Shown piece by piece: positions 9,601 to 17,429 of a DNA stretch of 64,000 nt; position 1 is the stretch's first letter; each line of letters opens with the position of its first letter. Made by a program: the position numbers and the translations under genes. The stretch lies in the NCBI RefSeq assembly GCF_015207735.1, contig NZ_JADEWG010000001.1, positions 1-64,000 on the forward strand, given 5' to 3'. Under the pieces are notes generated by a model. The model did no database searches. It had not been told where the DNA came from and worked only from the letters and a program-made list of their open reading frames with translations. The stretch is from [Phormidium] sp. LEGE 05292 (GTDB lineage: Bacteria; Cyanobacteriota; Cyanobacteriia; Cyanobacteriales; Aerosakkonemataceae).

Positions 9601-11095
9601 TGTTTTTGTGAAGAATTCGATATTCAAAATCAATGGCTTCACCATCTTTAATTGTTTCCAGTTTGCTAAACTGTGTTTTCATCATTTGGCGATCGTCTGG
9701 GTGAATCAGATTTAACCAATCTTTGCTTGGCACATTTTGTAATTCTTCTGGTGTATAACCAAGTATTTTAACTACTTCTGCATTAATATATATATTCTTT
9801 ATTTCTGGCAATTTATAAATATACAAAAGATTTGGGTTTGCATCTGTTATTGCTTGCAACCAACGTTGGCTTTTTTGCAATTGTTCTTCTATTTCTTTGC
9901 GTTGGGAAATATCTTTAACTATCCCGATAAAATACAGAGGATTACTCTGGGAATCTCGTACTAATGAAGTACTAATATTTATCCACTTAATTTGACCATC
10001 TTTCCGAACTAAATGTTTTTCTACCGAATATTTGTCAATTTTTCCTGCTAAAAGTTCATTGATATAATTTAAGCATCGATCTATTTCTTCTGCCAGAGTC
10101 CAGTGTTTCCAAGTGATTTGTAATAATTCGGATTCTGAATATCCACTAATTTGACAAAACTGTTGGTTAACTCGGATAAATTGTCCAGTGAGAGATACCT
10201 GAGTTATTCCTACTGCTGCTTGCTCAAAGATGGCGCGGAAACGTTCTTCACTGTCTCTGAGTGCTTCTTGTGCTTGTTTTTCTGAGGTTATATTCCGCAA
10301 TGTTATAGCTAAACCATCAGCTAATTTAACAGCTGTTATTTGCAACCATGCTTCGATATTTTCATAATCATAATAAATTTTAGTATTGAATGTTTCACCT
10401 GTTTCTACTACTTTTATATAAGCATCAAATAAGCCGCTTCTTTGATGACCAGGCAATTCTTTTAATAAATATTTGCCAACAATATCATCGGCAGTACGGT
10501 GGATAAGTTCTTCGGCACTTTTATTAAGTAAAAGATATTTAAAATCTATAATATTGCCTTGGGAATTGCGGACAGATGCTAAGGCAATTATTCCATCTAA
10601 AGAACTATTTAATATACTAGCTAAAAGAGATTCTGTTTCTTGTAGATGTTGATTTTGCCTTTGCAGTTGTATTTGCAGGCGTTTAATAGTGAGTTGGTTT
10701 TCTATGCGAGCTAATACTTCTTCTACTTGAAATGGTTTAGTAATATAATCTGTACCACCAACGCGAAAAGCTGTGACTTTTTCCGCAGTTTGGTCTAAGA
10801 CACTTAAGAAAATTACTGGTATATCTTTAGTTTGGGAATTTTCTTTAAGTTTCTGGCAAACTTCGTAGCCATTTATTTCTGGCATCATTATATCCAGAAG
10901 TATTAAATCTGGGGGAGAGGCGATCGCATAATTTAAGGCTAAGTGTCCAGAAATAGCTTTTTTAACGCTGTATCCTTCTCGACTAAGAACATCAGACAAG
11001 AAGCGGAGGTTACTAGGTTGATCGTCAACTACTAAGATTTCAGTCTTGGCATTTTCGGTTTTTCTTTGGTTATACTGATTTTCTGATGGCAACAT
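6638..11095 (-). CDS. Hybrid histidine kinase REC-PASx5-GAF-HisKA-HATPase-REC
   Basis: 1485 residues, no membrane segment. An N-terminal receiver is followed by five PAS domains, each but the first ending in a recognisable D-I-(T/S) linker helix. The GAF (about 840-1010) is of the phytochrome/cyanobacteriochrome sort, with Cys929 at the canonical bilin-attachment position (motif FEQCYIHVLEQF, the usual CH being CY). Then come HisKA (H-box MSHELRTPLNAI), HATPase_c with GTGLGLPIS, a second receiver (MDMQMPVMDGYEATK) and a 60-residue helical tail shared with three other kinases of the block. It may sense light or a small ligand. A 9-bp gap separates it from the upstream kinase gene and it overlaps the downstream diguanylate cyclase gene. 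Confidence 0.93.
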   Translation of the reverse strand: MLPSENQYNQRKTENAKTEILVVDDQPSNLRFLSDVLSREGYSVKKAISGHLALNYAIASPPDLILLDIMMPEINGYEVCQKLKENSQTKDIPVIFLSVLDQTAEKVTAFRVGGTDYITKPFQVEEVLARIENQLTIKRLQIQLQRQNQHLQETESLLASILNSSLDGIIALASVRNSQGNIIDFKYLLLNKSAEELIHRTADDIVGKYLLKELPGHQRSGLFDAYIKVVETGETFNTKIYYDYENIEAWLQITAVKLADGLAITLRNITSEKQAQEALRDSEERFRAIFEQAAVGITQVSLTGQFIRVNQQFCQISGYSESELLQITWKHWTLAEEIDRCLNYINELLAGKIDKYSVEKHLVRKDGQIKWINISTSLVRDSQSNPLYFIGIVKDISQRKEIEEQLQKSQRWLQAITDANPNLLYIYKLPEIKNIYINAEVVKILGYTPEELQNVPSKDWLNLIHPDDRQMMKTQFSKLETIKDGEAIDFEYRILHKNKEWRWLFTREIVFSRTPDDKPEQILGAATDISDRKKTEAALKQSEAKFQKLADSVPGIIYEIIQKSDGAFNLTYISSACREIYGLEPEQILENLELAFNKIHPDDRKNHDDSIQICSQTLEPWRWEGRIITQSGIKWIEAVAKPECHSNGDIVWHGLIFDITERKLSEAKLKESQKRLSFFVQQTPVAIIELNKNFEIIAWNPAAEAIFGYQFTEIKNFNALQLLVPPEQREYITNFLKKLMREGGDKNNINENITKDGKRIICQWYNTVLVDNDGQVIGGAAMAIDITERQKSEAALRESAERSKAIAKAIERIRQTLNLETIFKATTSELRQVLNCDRVAIYRFNPDWSGEFVAESVASGWVSLIKSHQDNPNLTTNSLNSERCLVKTWSTPTIIVEDTYLQDTQGGAYTRGASYLAVADIYQANFEQCYIHVLEQFQAKAYLTVPIFCGNKLWGLLANYQNSSPRQWQKAEIDVVVQIGTQLTVALQQAELLEQTQRQSLELMKAKEAADAANKAKSQFLAKMSHELRTPLNAILGFSQLMTRTPSLSIEQQEYTEIINRSGEHLLDLINDILSMAKIEAGQVTLNENPFNLHELLNSIEELLRLKANSKGLKLLFEIAPQVPEYIQTDESKLRQVLLNLLGNAIKFTHTGIVKLQVLLAETETTHHSSSTPTTKIVFIVQDTGPGIAPNELSTLFQPFVQTQTGRQTGQGTGLGLPISQQFIRLMGGDITVCSQLSQGTTFTFHILAHLVSHLEQNAISSRKRIIGLESNQPIYRILIVEDIKENRQLVVKLLAPFGFEIREAENGQQAITLWENWQPHLIWMDMQMPVMDGYEATKYIKSQSKGQDTVIIALTASAFQEQQSAILKAGCDDFLPKPFREEMLFEKMAKHLGLRYLSQEDSSSTPIIHPVATKIINRNDLHIMSKEWLTKLHRAALAINDLEVSKLIKQIPETHSELMQALIDLVDNFRMDIIIEITRECPDE

Positions 11096-11104
11096 ACCTT
11101 TGGG

Positions 11105-13081
11105 CTACTTTATGGCTGAGTTTGTTATACGAACTATTATGTCAAGCCGAAAATCATTAAGCAAATCCCTTAAAGCATCAGCAAGAGTTGCAGACTCAGC
11201 TGGTAATTGCTCAATTAACTGAAAAATTAACTCTTCATTCAGTTCAGTAGCTGCTTGATACAACTGCATTACCCAATTGTGAGGTACTTTAGCCAGTAAA
11301 GGTAAAAAGAATGAATCTGGCTTTTGGTTAACAGAATAACGCTTTCTATAAAAAACGTTGTTTATTTGAGGCAAATCTTCATAAAGATATAGTATTCCTA
11401 AGTACTGTGCAATTTTTTCAAATATTAATTTTTCGTCAAAAGGTTTGCGGACAAAATCATCACAGCCGATGGCTAAAAACTCTTCTTTTTTTTCTTCAAA
11501 AGCACTAGCAGTTAAAGCAATAATTATTGTGTGAGTTCTACAACATAAAGTGTCACACATGGAAAATTTGCGATCGCTAATTTCTAGTTGCGGCTCTGTT
11601 TTTTTCCTTTGCTTTTCCAAGTCTCTAATATATTTAGTAGCTTGAAAACCATCCATTACAGGCATTCGCGTATCCATCCAAATTAAGTGTGGTTGCCAAC
11701 TTGACCACAGGCTAATTGCTTGTTCACCATTTTCAACTTCTTGGACTTCAAAACCGATCGGCTGAAGTAGTTTAACTAACAACAAACGATTGTCCCGATT
11801 ATCATCAACTATTAAAATCCGACAGGGTGTTTGTGTTTGTTCTAATCCAATTACTCTTTGTCGTATTTGAGGCGTTATTTCCGCAGCATTTGCCAGTGAA
11901 GCTTTAATATCAAATTTAAAAGTTGTTCCTTTACCTAAAACACTACTAACACTAATATTTCCTCCTAAAATTTGCACAAATTTACGAGTAATTGTTAACC
12001 CCAAACCTGTTCCTTCAGCACTTTTTCTGCCTGATTCAGTTTGAATAAAAGCATTAAATAAACTATCAATTTCTTCTGGTGCGATGCCTACTCCAGTATC
12101 TTCAACTTCAAATTGAAGTTTGCATGATTGATCATTGAAACTAAAATCATTTTTACTAACAATATTGACGCGCAAAATAATACTTCCAAAATGAGTAAAT
12201 TTAATAGCATTACCGAGCAAATTAATTAAAGAGCTACGTAATTTTTTTTCATCAGTTTTGATATATTGAGGAATTTCTGGTGGGACTATTAACCTCATTT
12301 TTAATCTCTTTCTTTCAGCTTTGATTTGAAACATTTCCTCCAAACTATCTAAAAGCCTATACAAATCAAAGCTGCTTTCATCCAATGAAACCACTCCTGA
12401 TTCTATTTTAGACAATTCCAAAACATCATTAATTAATTCCAATAAATGTTCACCGCTACGATTAATAATTCTCAAGTTTTCTGTCTGATCGCTACTTAAC
12501 ATAGAGTCACGCATCATCACTTGAGTAAAACCCAAAATTGCATTCAGCGGAGTACGCAACTCATGACTCATATTGGCGAGGAATTCAGTTTTAGCATGAG
12601 AAGCTGCGGCGGCGGCTTCTTCTGCCTTTTTGCGTTCAACTATTTCTTCTTGTAATTGTTGATTTTGAGCAATTAATTGTTTTTGTAATCTCCGAATTGT
12701 TAATTGATGCTCAACTCTTGTTAAAACTTCTTCGACTTGAAATGGTTTAGTAACATAATCTACACCTCCAACCTGAAAAGCTTTGACTTTATCTAATACT
12801 TCATCAGAAGCACTAATAAAGATAACGGGGATTTCTGAAGTAGAAGCATCACTTTTAAGGTGTTCGCATACTTGATAGCCATTCATATCTGGCATTCTAA
12901 TATCCAATAAAATTAAATCCGGTTGAGCCGATCGCGCTGCTCTCAATGCCATTTTGCCATTAATTACTCCCCGAATTTTATATCCAGAATCGGTTAAAGT
13001 TGCCGACAGAACTTGTAAGTTTTCCGGGGTATCGTCAACAATTAAAATATTTCCTTTACTAATTATGTTAGAGTTGTCCAT
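11105..13081 (-). CDS. Hybrid histidine kinase REC-HisKA-HATPase-REC
   Basis: 658 residues, soluble. The N-terminal receiver (LILLDIRMPDMNGY) is joined by a coiled coil to HisKA (MSHELRTPLNAILGF), HATPase_c (GTGLGLTITRKF) and a C-terminal receiver (MDTRMPVMDGFQATK). That receiver carries an insertion of about 30 residues (EKQRKKTEPQLEISDRKFSM and following) between its alpha-3 and beta-4 regions, absent from its paralogues. It ends in the shared helical tail (LLNDFRLDIIVRIT). No PAS or GAF sensor is present, so the N-terminal receiver probably controls the kinase core and lets it sit inside a phosphorelay. 30 bp separate it from the upstream gene. Confidence 0.93.
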   Translation of the reverse strand: MDNSNIISKGNILIVDDTPENLQVLSATLTDSGYKIRGVINGKMALRAARSAQPDLILLDIRMPDMNGYQVCEHLKSDASTSEIPVIFISASDEVLDKVKAFQVGGVDYVTKPFQVEEVLTRVEHQLTIRRLQKQLIAQNQQLQEEIVERKKAEEAAAAASHAKTEFLANMSHELRTPLNAILGFTQVMMRDSMLSSDQTENLRIINRSGEHLLELINDVLELSKIESGVVSLDESSFDLYRLLDSLEEMFQIKAERKRLKMRLIVPPEIPQYIKTDEKKLRSSLINLLGNAIKFTHFGSIILRVNIVSKNDFSFNDQSCKLQFEVEDTGVGIAPEEIDSLFNAFIQTESGRKSAEGTGLGLTITRKFVQILGGNISVSSVLGKGTTFKFDIKASLANAAEITPQIRQRVIGLEQTQTPCRILIVDDNRDNRLLLVKLLQPIGFEVQEVENGEQAISLWSSWQPHLIWMDTRMPVMDGFQATKYIRDLEKQRKKTEPQLEISDRKFSMCDTLCCRTHTIIIALTASAFEEKKEEFLAIGCDDFVRKPFDEKLIFEKIAQYLGILYLYEDLPQINNVFYRKRYSVNQKPDSFFLPLLAKVPHNWVMQLYQAATELNEELIFQLIEQLPAESATLADALRDLLNDFRLDIIVRITNSAIK

Positions 13082-13111
13082 TATTTTAACAATTTGCTAT
13101 GTGGCTAATAA

Positions 13112-15457
13112 TTAACTTGCTTGGCTTTCTATTAAATCAATGATTTTATCACAACGGAAATTGTGAACTAAATTAGCAATTGTTCTGCTAATATAAGCAT
13201 ATTTCGGGGGAATTTGTTCGAGTAGTAAAAAAATTTCTTCATTATCTACAGCATCAGCAGCCTGATATAGTCGATCGATCCATTCTGGAGGCATTACCTG
13301 TAAGCACAAAGGCTCAAGATTATTACCTAAATTCATATTTCCCTTTAAAGCTTCTGCTTCAATTAATGAAGATTGTTTTTCTCCGTTGGTTAATGATGAA
13401 ATAGGTTGCTCATAAATATAACGCACTCCTAAATATTGAGCCATTTTTTCTAAAATTACCTGTTCCCGAAATGGTTTAGCAACAAAGTCATCGCAGCCTA
13501 TTGATAGGATAACAGAACGTTCTTCGTCAAAAGCACTGGCTGTTAAGGCAATAATTACAGTTGCTTGACCTTTTAAATGGTTTTTGATATGTTTAGTAGC
13601 TTCATAACCATCCATTACAGGCATTCGCATATCCATCCAAATTAACTGTGGTTCCCAACTTGACCACAATTCTACTGCTTGCTGACCATTTTCTGCTTCC
13701 TGCACAGAGAAGCCAAGGGATGCTAATAGTTTTACTAATAAAAGACGACTTTCTAAGCGATCGTCCACTACTAAGATACGATACTCAGGTTGTCCGGGTT
13801 CTATAGCAACTACTCGACAGTTTTCTTGAGTAGTTTGTACTAAATCTTTTTCAACTATATTAATGGCAATATTAAATTTAAAAATAGTACCCTTACCCAA
13901 GGTACTGCTAACAGTAATATCTCCTCCCATAAGTTGAATAAATTGACGGCTAATTGGTAAACCTAAACCAGTTCCTTCTTGCGATCGCCGACCTGTTTCA
14001 GTTTGCATAAATGGTTTAAACAAAGTATCGATTTCTTGAGGAGAAATTCCGGCTCCTGTATCTTCAATCTCAAAAAATAAATAATTTAATGAACGATCAT
14101 TTTCTTGATTTCCAGTTTCATCTGCTAATTTTACTCGCAGTGTCACCCCACCTTCCGATGTGAATTTAATGGCATTTCCCAGAAGATTAATTAACACTTG
14201 CCGTAATTTACTTTCATCAGTTTCTATGTATTGAGGTAAGTTCGGAGCAAAATCAAAAATTAATTGCAAAGCTTTTTTCTTAGCCTGTAGTTCCAACATT
14301 TCATCTAGACTCTTGAACAGGCGATACAGATCGAAAGTATTTTTATCTACTGTTACCCGTCCTACTTCAATTTTGGACATTTGTAAAATATTGTTGATTA
14401 GTTGGAGTAAATGTTCTCCACTGCGGTTGATAATTCCTAATTGTTCTTGTTGCTGAGGTTTTAAAGAAATATCGCGTAATAATAATTGAGTAAAGCCTAA
14501 AATAGCATTCAGAGGAGTTCGTAATTCATGGCTCATATTGGAGAGAAATTCACTTTTGGCACGGTTAGCTTTATCAGCTGCTTCTTTTGCTTGTTGTAAT
14601 GCTAATTCTGCTTGTTTGCGATCGGTGATATCCTGGCTAACGGAAATCACACAAGTTTCTCCGCTTACTTCAATAATTTCCGCTGCTAGTAATGCCGTTT
14701 TAATATCTCCGTCTTTGGTACGAAAATCAAACTCAAAATTGCGAATTCTGCTGTTTTGAGTTAACAATTCAAATAAGCGGGTACGATCGGATAAATTTAC
14801 CCATAAGTTTAATTCGATCGCTGTACTACCTATAATCTCTTTATTGCTATAACCAATCATTTGGCAAAAAGCATCATTTACTTCAATATGGCAACCGTCA
14901 CTGAGCCTGGTAATAGTAATGGGATTGGGAGATGAGCGAAAAGCTTTAGCAAACTTTTCCTCAGAAAGACGTAATGCTGTTGTGCGTTCTTCAACTATAC
15001 TTTCTAACTTGTGATTCATGCGCTGGAGTTGAGCATTTTGCTCTGCCAGCTGTTGTTCCAAAAAGTAGCTATGTACGGCTTCTTTAACTGTAAGTTTTAA
15101 ATCTTCTATTTGCCAAGGTTTGGCGATATAACGATACAATCTGGCATATTTAATTGCATTTCCCACTGCTTCTAAATCGGCTTGACCAGTGAGCATAATT
15201 TTGAGAGTATTGGGAATAATTTTATGAATTAATTTTAATAGTTCATCGCCTTTTAAATCAGGCATGATATAATCAGAAATAACCAAAGGAATTTGATAAT
15301 TATCTGCTAATAATTCTTCAATTAAATCTAAAGCATCAGACCCACATTCAGCAGTTTCAATCAGATAATCATTGCCTAATATTGCTTTTAGTTCTATTTT
15401 AAGACTATCTAAAATAGTTGTCTCATCATCAACACAGAGGATTATCGGTTTTTTCAT
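13112..15457 (-). CDS. Hybrid histidine kinase REC-PAS-HisKA-HATPase-REC
   Basis: 781 residues. The N-terminal receiver is of the LTGQA...KPW subtype (ISDYIMPDLKGDELL, IMLTGQADLEAV), the same subtype as the lone receiver encoded just upstream and unlike the other receivers of the block. A coiled coil, one PAS (about 170-285, VSQDITDRKQ), HisKA (MSHELRTPLNAILGF), HATPase_c (GTGLGLPISRQF), a second receiver (MDMRMPVMDGYEATK) and the shared C-terminal tail (LVHNFRCDKIIDLI) follow. It lies 73 bp after the lone receiver gene and 30 bp before the next kinase. It is probably part of the same transcript. Confidence 0.93.
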   Translation of the reverse strand: MKKPIILCVDDETTILDSLKIELKAILGNDYLIETAECGSDALDLIEELLADNYQIPLVISDYIMPDLKGDELLKLIHKIIPNTLKIMLTGQADLEAVGNAIKYARLYRYIAKPWQIEDLKLTVKEAVHSYFLEQQLAEQNAQLQRMNHKLESIVEERTTALRLSEEKFAKAFRSSPNPITITRLSDGCHIEVNDAFCQMIGYSNKEIIGSTAIELNLWVNLSDRTRLFELLTQNSRIRNFEFDFRTKDGDIKTALLAAEIIEVSGETCVISVSQDITDRKQAELALQQAKEAADKANRAKSEFLSNMSHELRTPLNAILGFTQLLLRDISLKPQQQEQLGIINRSGEHLLQLINNILQMSKIEVGRVTVDKNTFDLYRLFKSLDEMLELQAKKKALQLIFDFAPNLPQYIETDESKLRQVLINLLGNAIKFTSEGGVTLRVKLADETGNQENDRSLNYLFFEIEDTGAGISPQEIDTLFKPFMQTETGRRSQEGTGLGLPISRQFIQLMGGDITVSSTLGKGTIFKFNIAINIVEKDLVQTTQENCRVVAIEPGQPEYRILVVDDRLESRLLLVKLLASLGFSVQEAENGQQAVELWSSWEPQLIWMDMRMPVMDGYEATKHIKNHLKGQATVIIALTASAFDEERSVILSIGCDDFVAKPFREQVILEKMAQYLGVRYIYEQPISSLTNGEKQSSLIEAEALKGNMNLGNNLEPLCLQVMPPEWIDRLYQAADAVDNEEIFLLLEQIPPKYAYISRTIANLVHNFRCDKIIDLIESQAS

Positions 15458-15530
15458 ATTTACCCCATTTATAAATTTGCTTTTTTTTCATTATTTTAAA
15501 TTATGAAAGTAATTTTTGAATAACTTCAGC

Positions 15531-15926
15531 TTATAACCCTTCCAAGCCAGATTTTATTGTGGCAATTAATTCCTGACTACTCCAAGGTTTATATAAACAA
15601 TTGTGTAATGCAGCTTTTTCTTTGGCACGTTGAATTGCTGTTTCATCAGCTTGTCCTGTCAGCATAACTTTGATGATTTTGGGATATTTTTCATGCACAC
15701 GAATTAAGAATTCATCGCCTTTAATACCAGGCATCAACCAATCAGAGACAATTACTAAAATATCAGTTTCTTCTGATTGTAATTCATCAATAATTTCTAA
15801 GGCTTCGTCAGCACTTTCGGCTACCTCATAAACATAGGCATCGCCAAATTCCCTTTTCAGCTGAATTTTTAAGCTATTTAGTACTACTACTTCATCATCA
15901 ACACACAAAATTGCTGCTTTAGACAT
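15531..15926 (-). CDS. Single-domain response regulator (LTGQA-KPW receiver)
   Basis: 131 residues comprising one receiver domain: acidic pair VDDE, phospho-acceptor D62 in IVSDWLMPG, Thr in MLTGQAD and Lys in YKPW. It has no output domain, so it is likely a phosphate shuttle or an allosteric partner. Its closest relative in the window is the N-terminal receiver of the downstream 781-residue kinase. That pairing suggests either a split or duplicated module or an interaction between the two. It sits between the REC-kinase (48-bp gap upstream) and the hybrid kinase (73-bp gap downstream). Confidence 0.9.
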   Translation of the reverse strand: MSKAAILCVDDEVVVLNSLKIQLKREFGDAYVYEVAESADEALEIIDELQSEETDILVIVSDWLMPGIKGDEFLIRVHEKYPKIIKVMLTGQADETAIQRAKEKAALHNCLYKPWSSQELIATIKSGLEGL

Positions 15927-15974
15927 TAAACTTTACTCCTTAATTAGATTGAATTTTGCTATGTAAATTTGGGG

Positions 15975-17411
15975 TTAAGAGTTGGGATTTAATGGTAAAT
16001 TTACATTAAAAGTTGTTTTTCCTGGGACACTTTCTGCAAAAATTTTACCATCATGTTTTTGAATTATTTTTTGCACAATGTCCAGTCCCAAACCGCTACC
16101 TTCTCCTGGGGGTTTAGTAGTGAAAAATGGTTCAAATATTCTGGGCATTATGTCAGGAGGAATTCCCTTGCCGCTGTCAGTTATACTAACTAATAAGCTA
16201 TCACCTTGATGAGTGATGTTAATAGCTAAATGGCCTTTATAATCCATTGCCTGAATTGCATTATGAATTAAATTTGTCCAAACTTGGTTTAATTCATCAG
16301 GGTAACATAACAAGGATGGTAAATTAGGTTCATAATCTTTGGTAACTTCGATGCCATGTTTTAGTTGATTATTATAGAGAGTTAAAACTGTGTCTATACC
16401 TTCTGGAATTTGCGATCGCACTTTTTCTCCCGTATGATCGTAACGCGCATAATTTTTTAAAGCAAATACAACTTTTGCCGCTTTTTCTGTCGCTGTTCTA
16501 ATCGTATCTGTGCTTTTTTGAATACTGGCAATTTGGTAAGCTTTTTCTAATATTTGCGAGCCTTTTTCATCTTGAAATAGGGGAACTAAGCTTGATATGC
16601 GATCGTAAATCCCTAAATCAACTAAAGTATCGGCAATAGTATCAGCATTACTAATTTCTTTTGCCTCTAATTCTTTGATTAAGGATTTCTTTAACTGACG
16701 CTTTTCTTTACTAGATAAACTATTTTTTTGTTCGCTCGATCTGTGTAAAATTTCCCAGAAATATTGCTGATATTCCGGCATTAAAGAATTGAAAAAGTCA
16801 GGAAATTGCAATAAGTTCTCTTTCAAAAAATCAGCAATATTTTCTACTGATGAACGAATTGCACCCAAAGGAGTATTAATTTCATGGGCTATTCCTGCTA
16901 CAAGTTGTCCTAAAGCCGCCATTTTTTCGGATTGAATTAACTGTTCCTGAGTATTTTGTAACTGTTGGACAGTCATTTCTAAATCTTGGTTTTTAGTAAT
17001 AAGATTTTTTTCTAATTGACGAATTGCTAAATGCGTTTCCACTCGCATCAAAACTTCTTCTACTTGAAATGGTTTGGTGACATAATCTACACCCCCAACT
17101 TGAAATGCTTTTACTTTATCTAATACATCATCCAAAGCACTAATAAAGATTACAGGAATTTCCCGTGTTAATTCATTCTCTTTTAATTTTTCACAGACTT
17201 CATAGCCGTTCATTTTCGGCATATTAATATCCAGTAAAATTAAGTCTGGTGGTATAGCTTTAGCACCTGTCAAGGCTAGTTCACCATCCATGACAGGACG
17301 AACTTTATAACCATTTTCTGTTAACATTCCTACCAAAAGCCGTAAATTAGCTGGAGTATCATCAACAACTAAAATGTTAGCTTTATAATTTTTCTTTAAA
17401 TCAGGATTCAT
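15975..17411 (-). CDS. Response regulator-histidine kinase (REC-HisKA-HATPase)
   Basis: 478 residues. A receiver (LILLDINMPKMNGY) and coiled coil lead to an atypical HisKA with H-box GIAHEINTPLGAI. After this comes a long helical stretch (about 210-330) rich in charged residues, and a HATPase_c with SDSGKGIPP and GSGLGLDIV. The H-box is the HEIN-TP class rather than the HELRTP class of the other kinases in the block, so it is a distinct lineage. No C-terminal receiver or shared tail is present. It is 18 bp from the upstream CACHE kinase gene, which makes a pair likely: a membrane sensor and a cytosolic kinase. Confidence 0.92.
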   Translation of the reverse strand: MNPDLKKNYKANILVVDDTPANLRLLVGMLTENGYKVRPVMDGELALTGAKAIPPDLILLDINMPKMNGYEVCEKLKENELTREIPVIFISALDDVLDKVKAFQVGGVDYVTKPFQVEEVLMRVETHLAIRQLEKNLITKNQDLEMTVQQLQNTQEQLIQSEKMAALGQLVAGIAHEINTPLGAIRSSVENIADFLKENLLQFPDFFNSLMPEYQQYFWEILHRSSEQKNSLSSKEKRQLKKSLIKELEAKEISNADTIADTLVDLGIYDRISSLVPLFQDEKGSQILEKAYQIASIQKSTDTIRTATEKAAKVVFALKNYARYDHTGEKVRSQIPEGIDTVLTLYNNQLKHGIEVTKDYEPNLPSLLCYPDELNQVWTNLIHNAIQAMDYKGHLAINITHQGDSLLVSITDSGKGIPPDIMPRIFEPFFTTKPPGEGSGLGLDIVQKIIQKHDGKIFAESVPGKTTFNVNLPLNPNS

Positions 17412-17429
17412 CGCTACTAATACTCCTCC

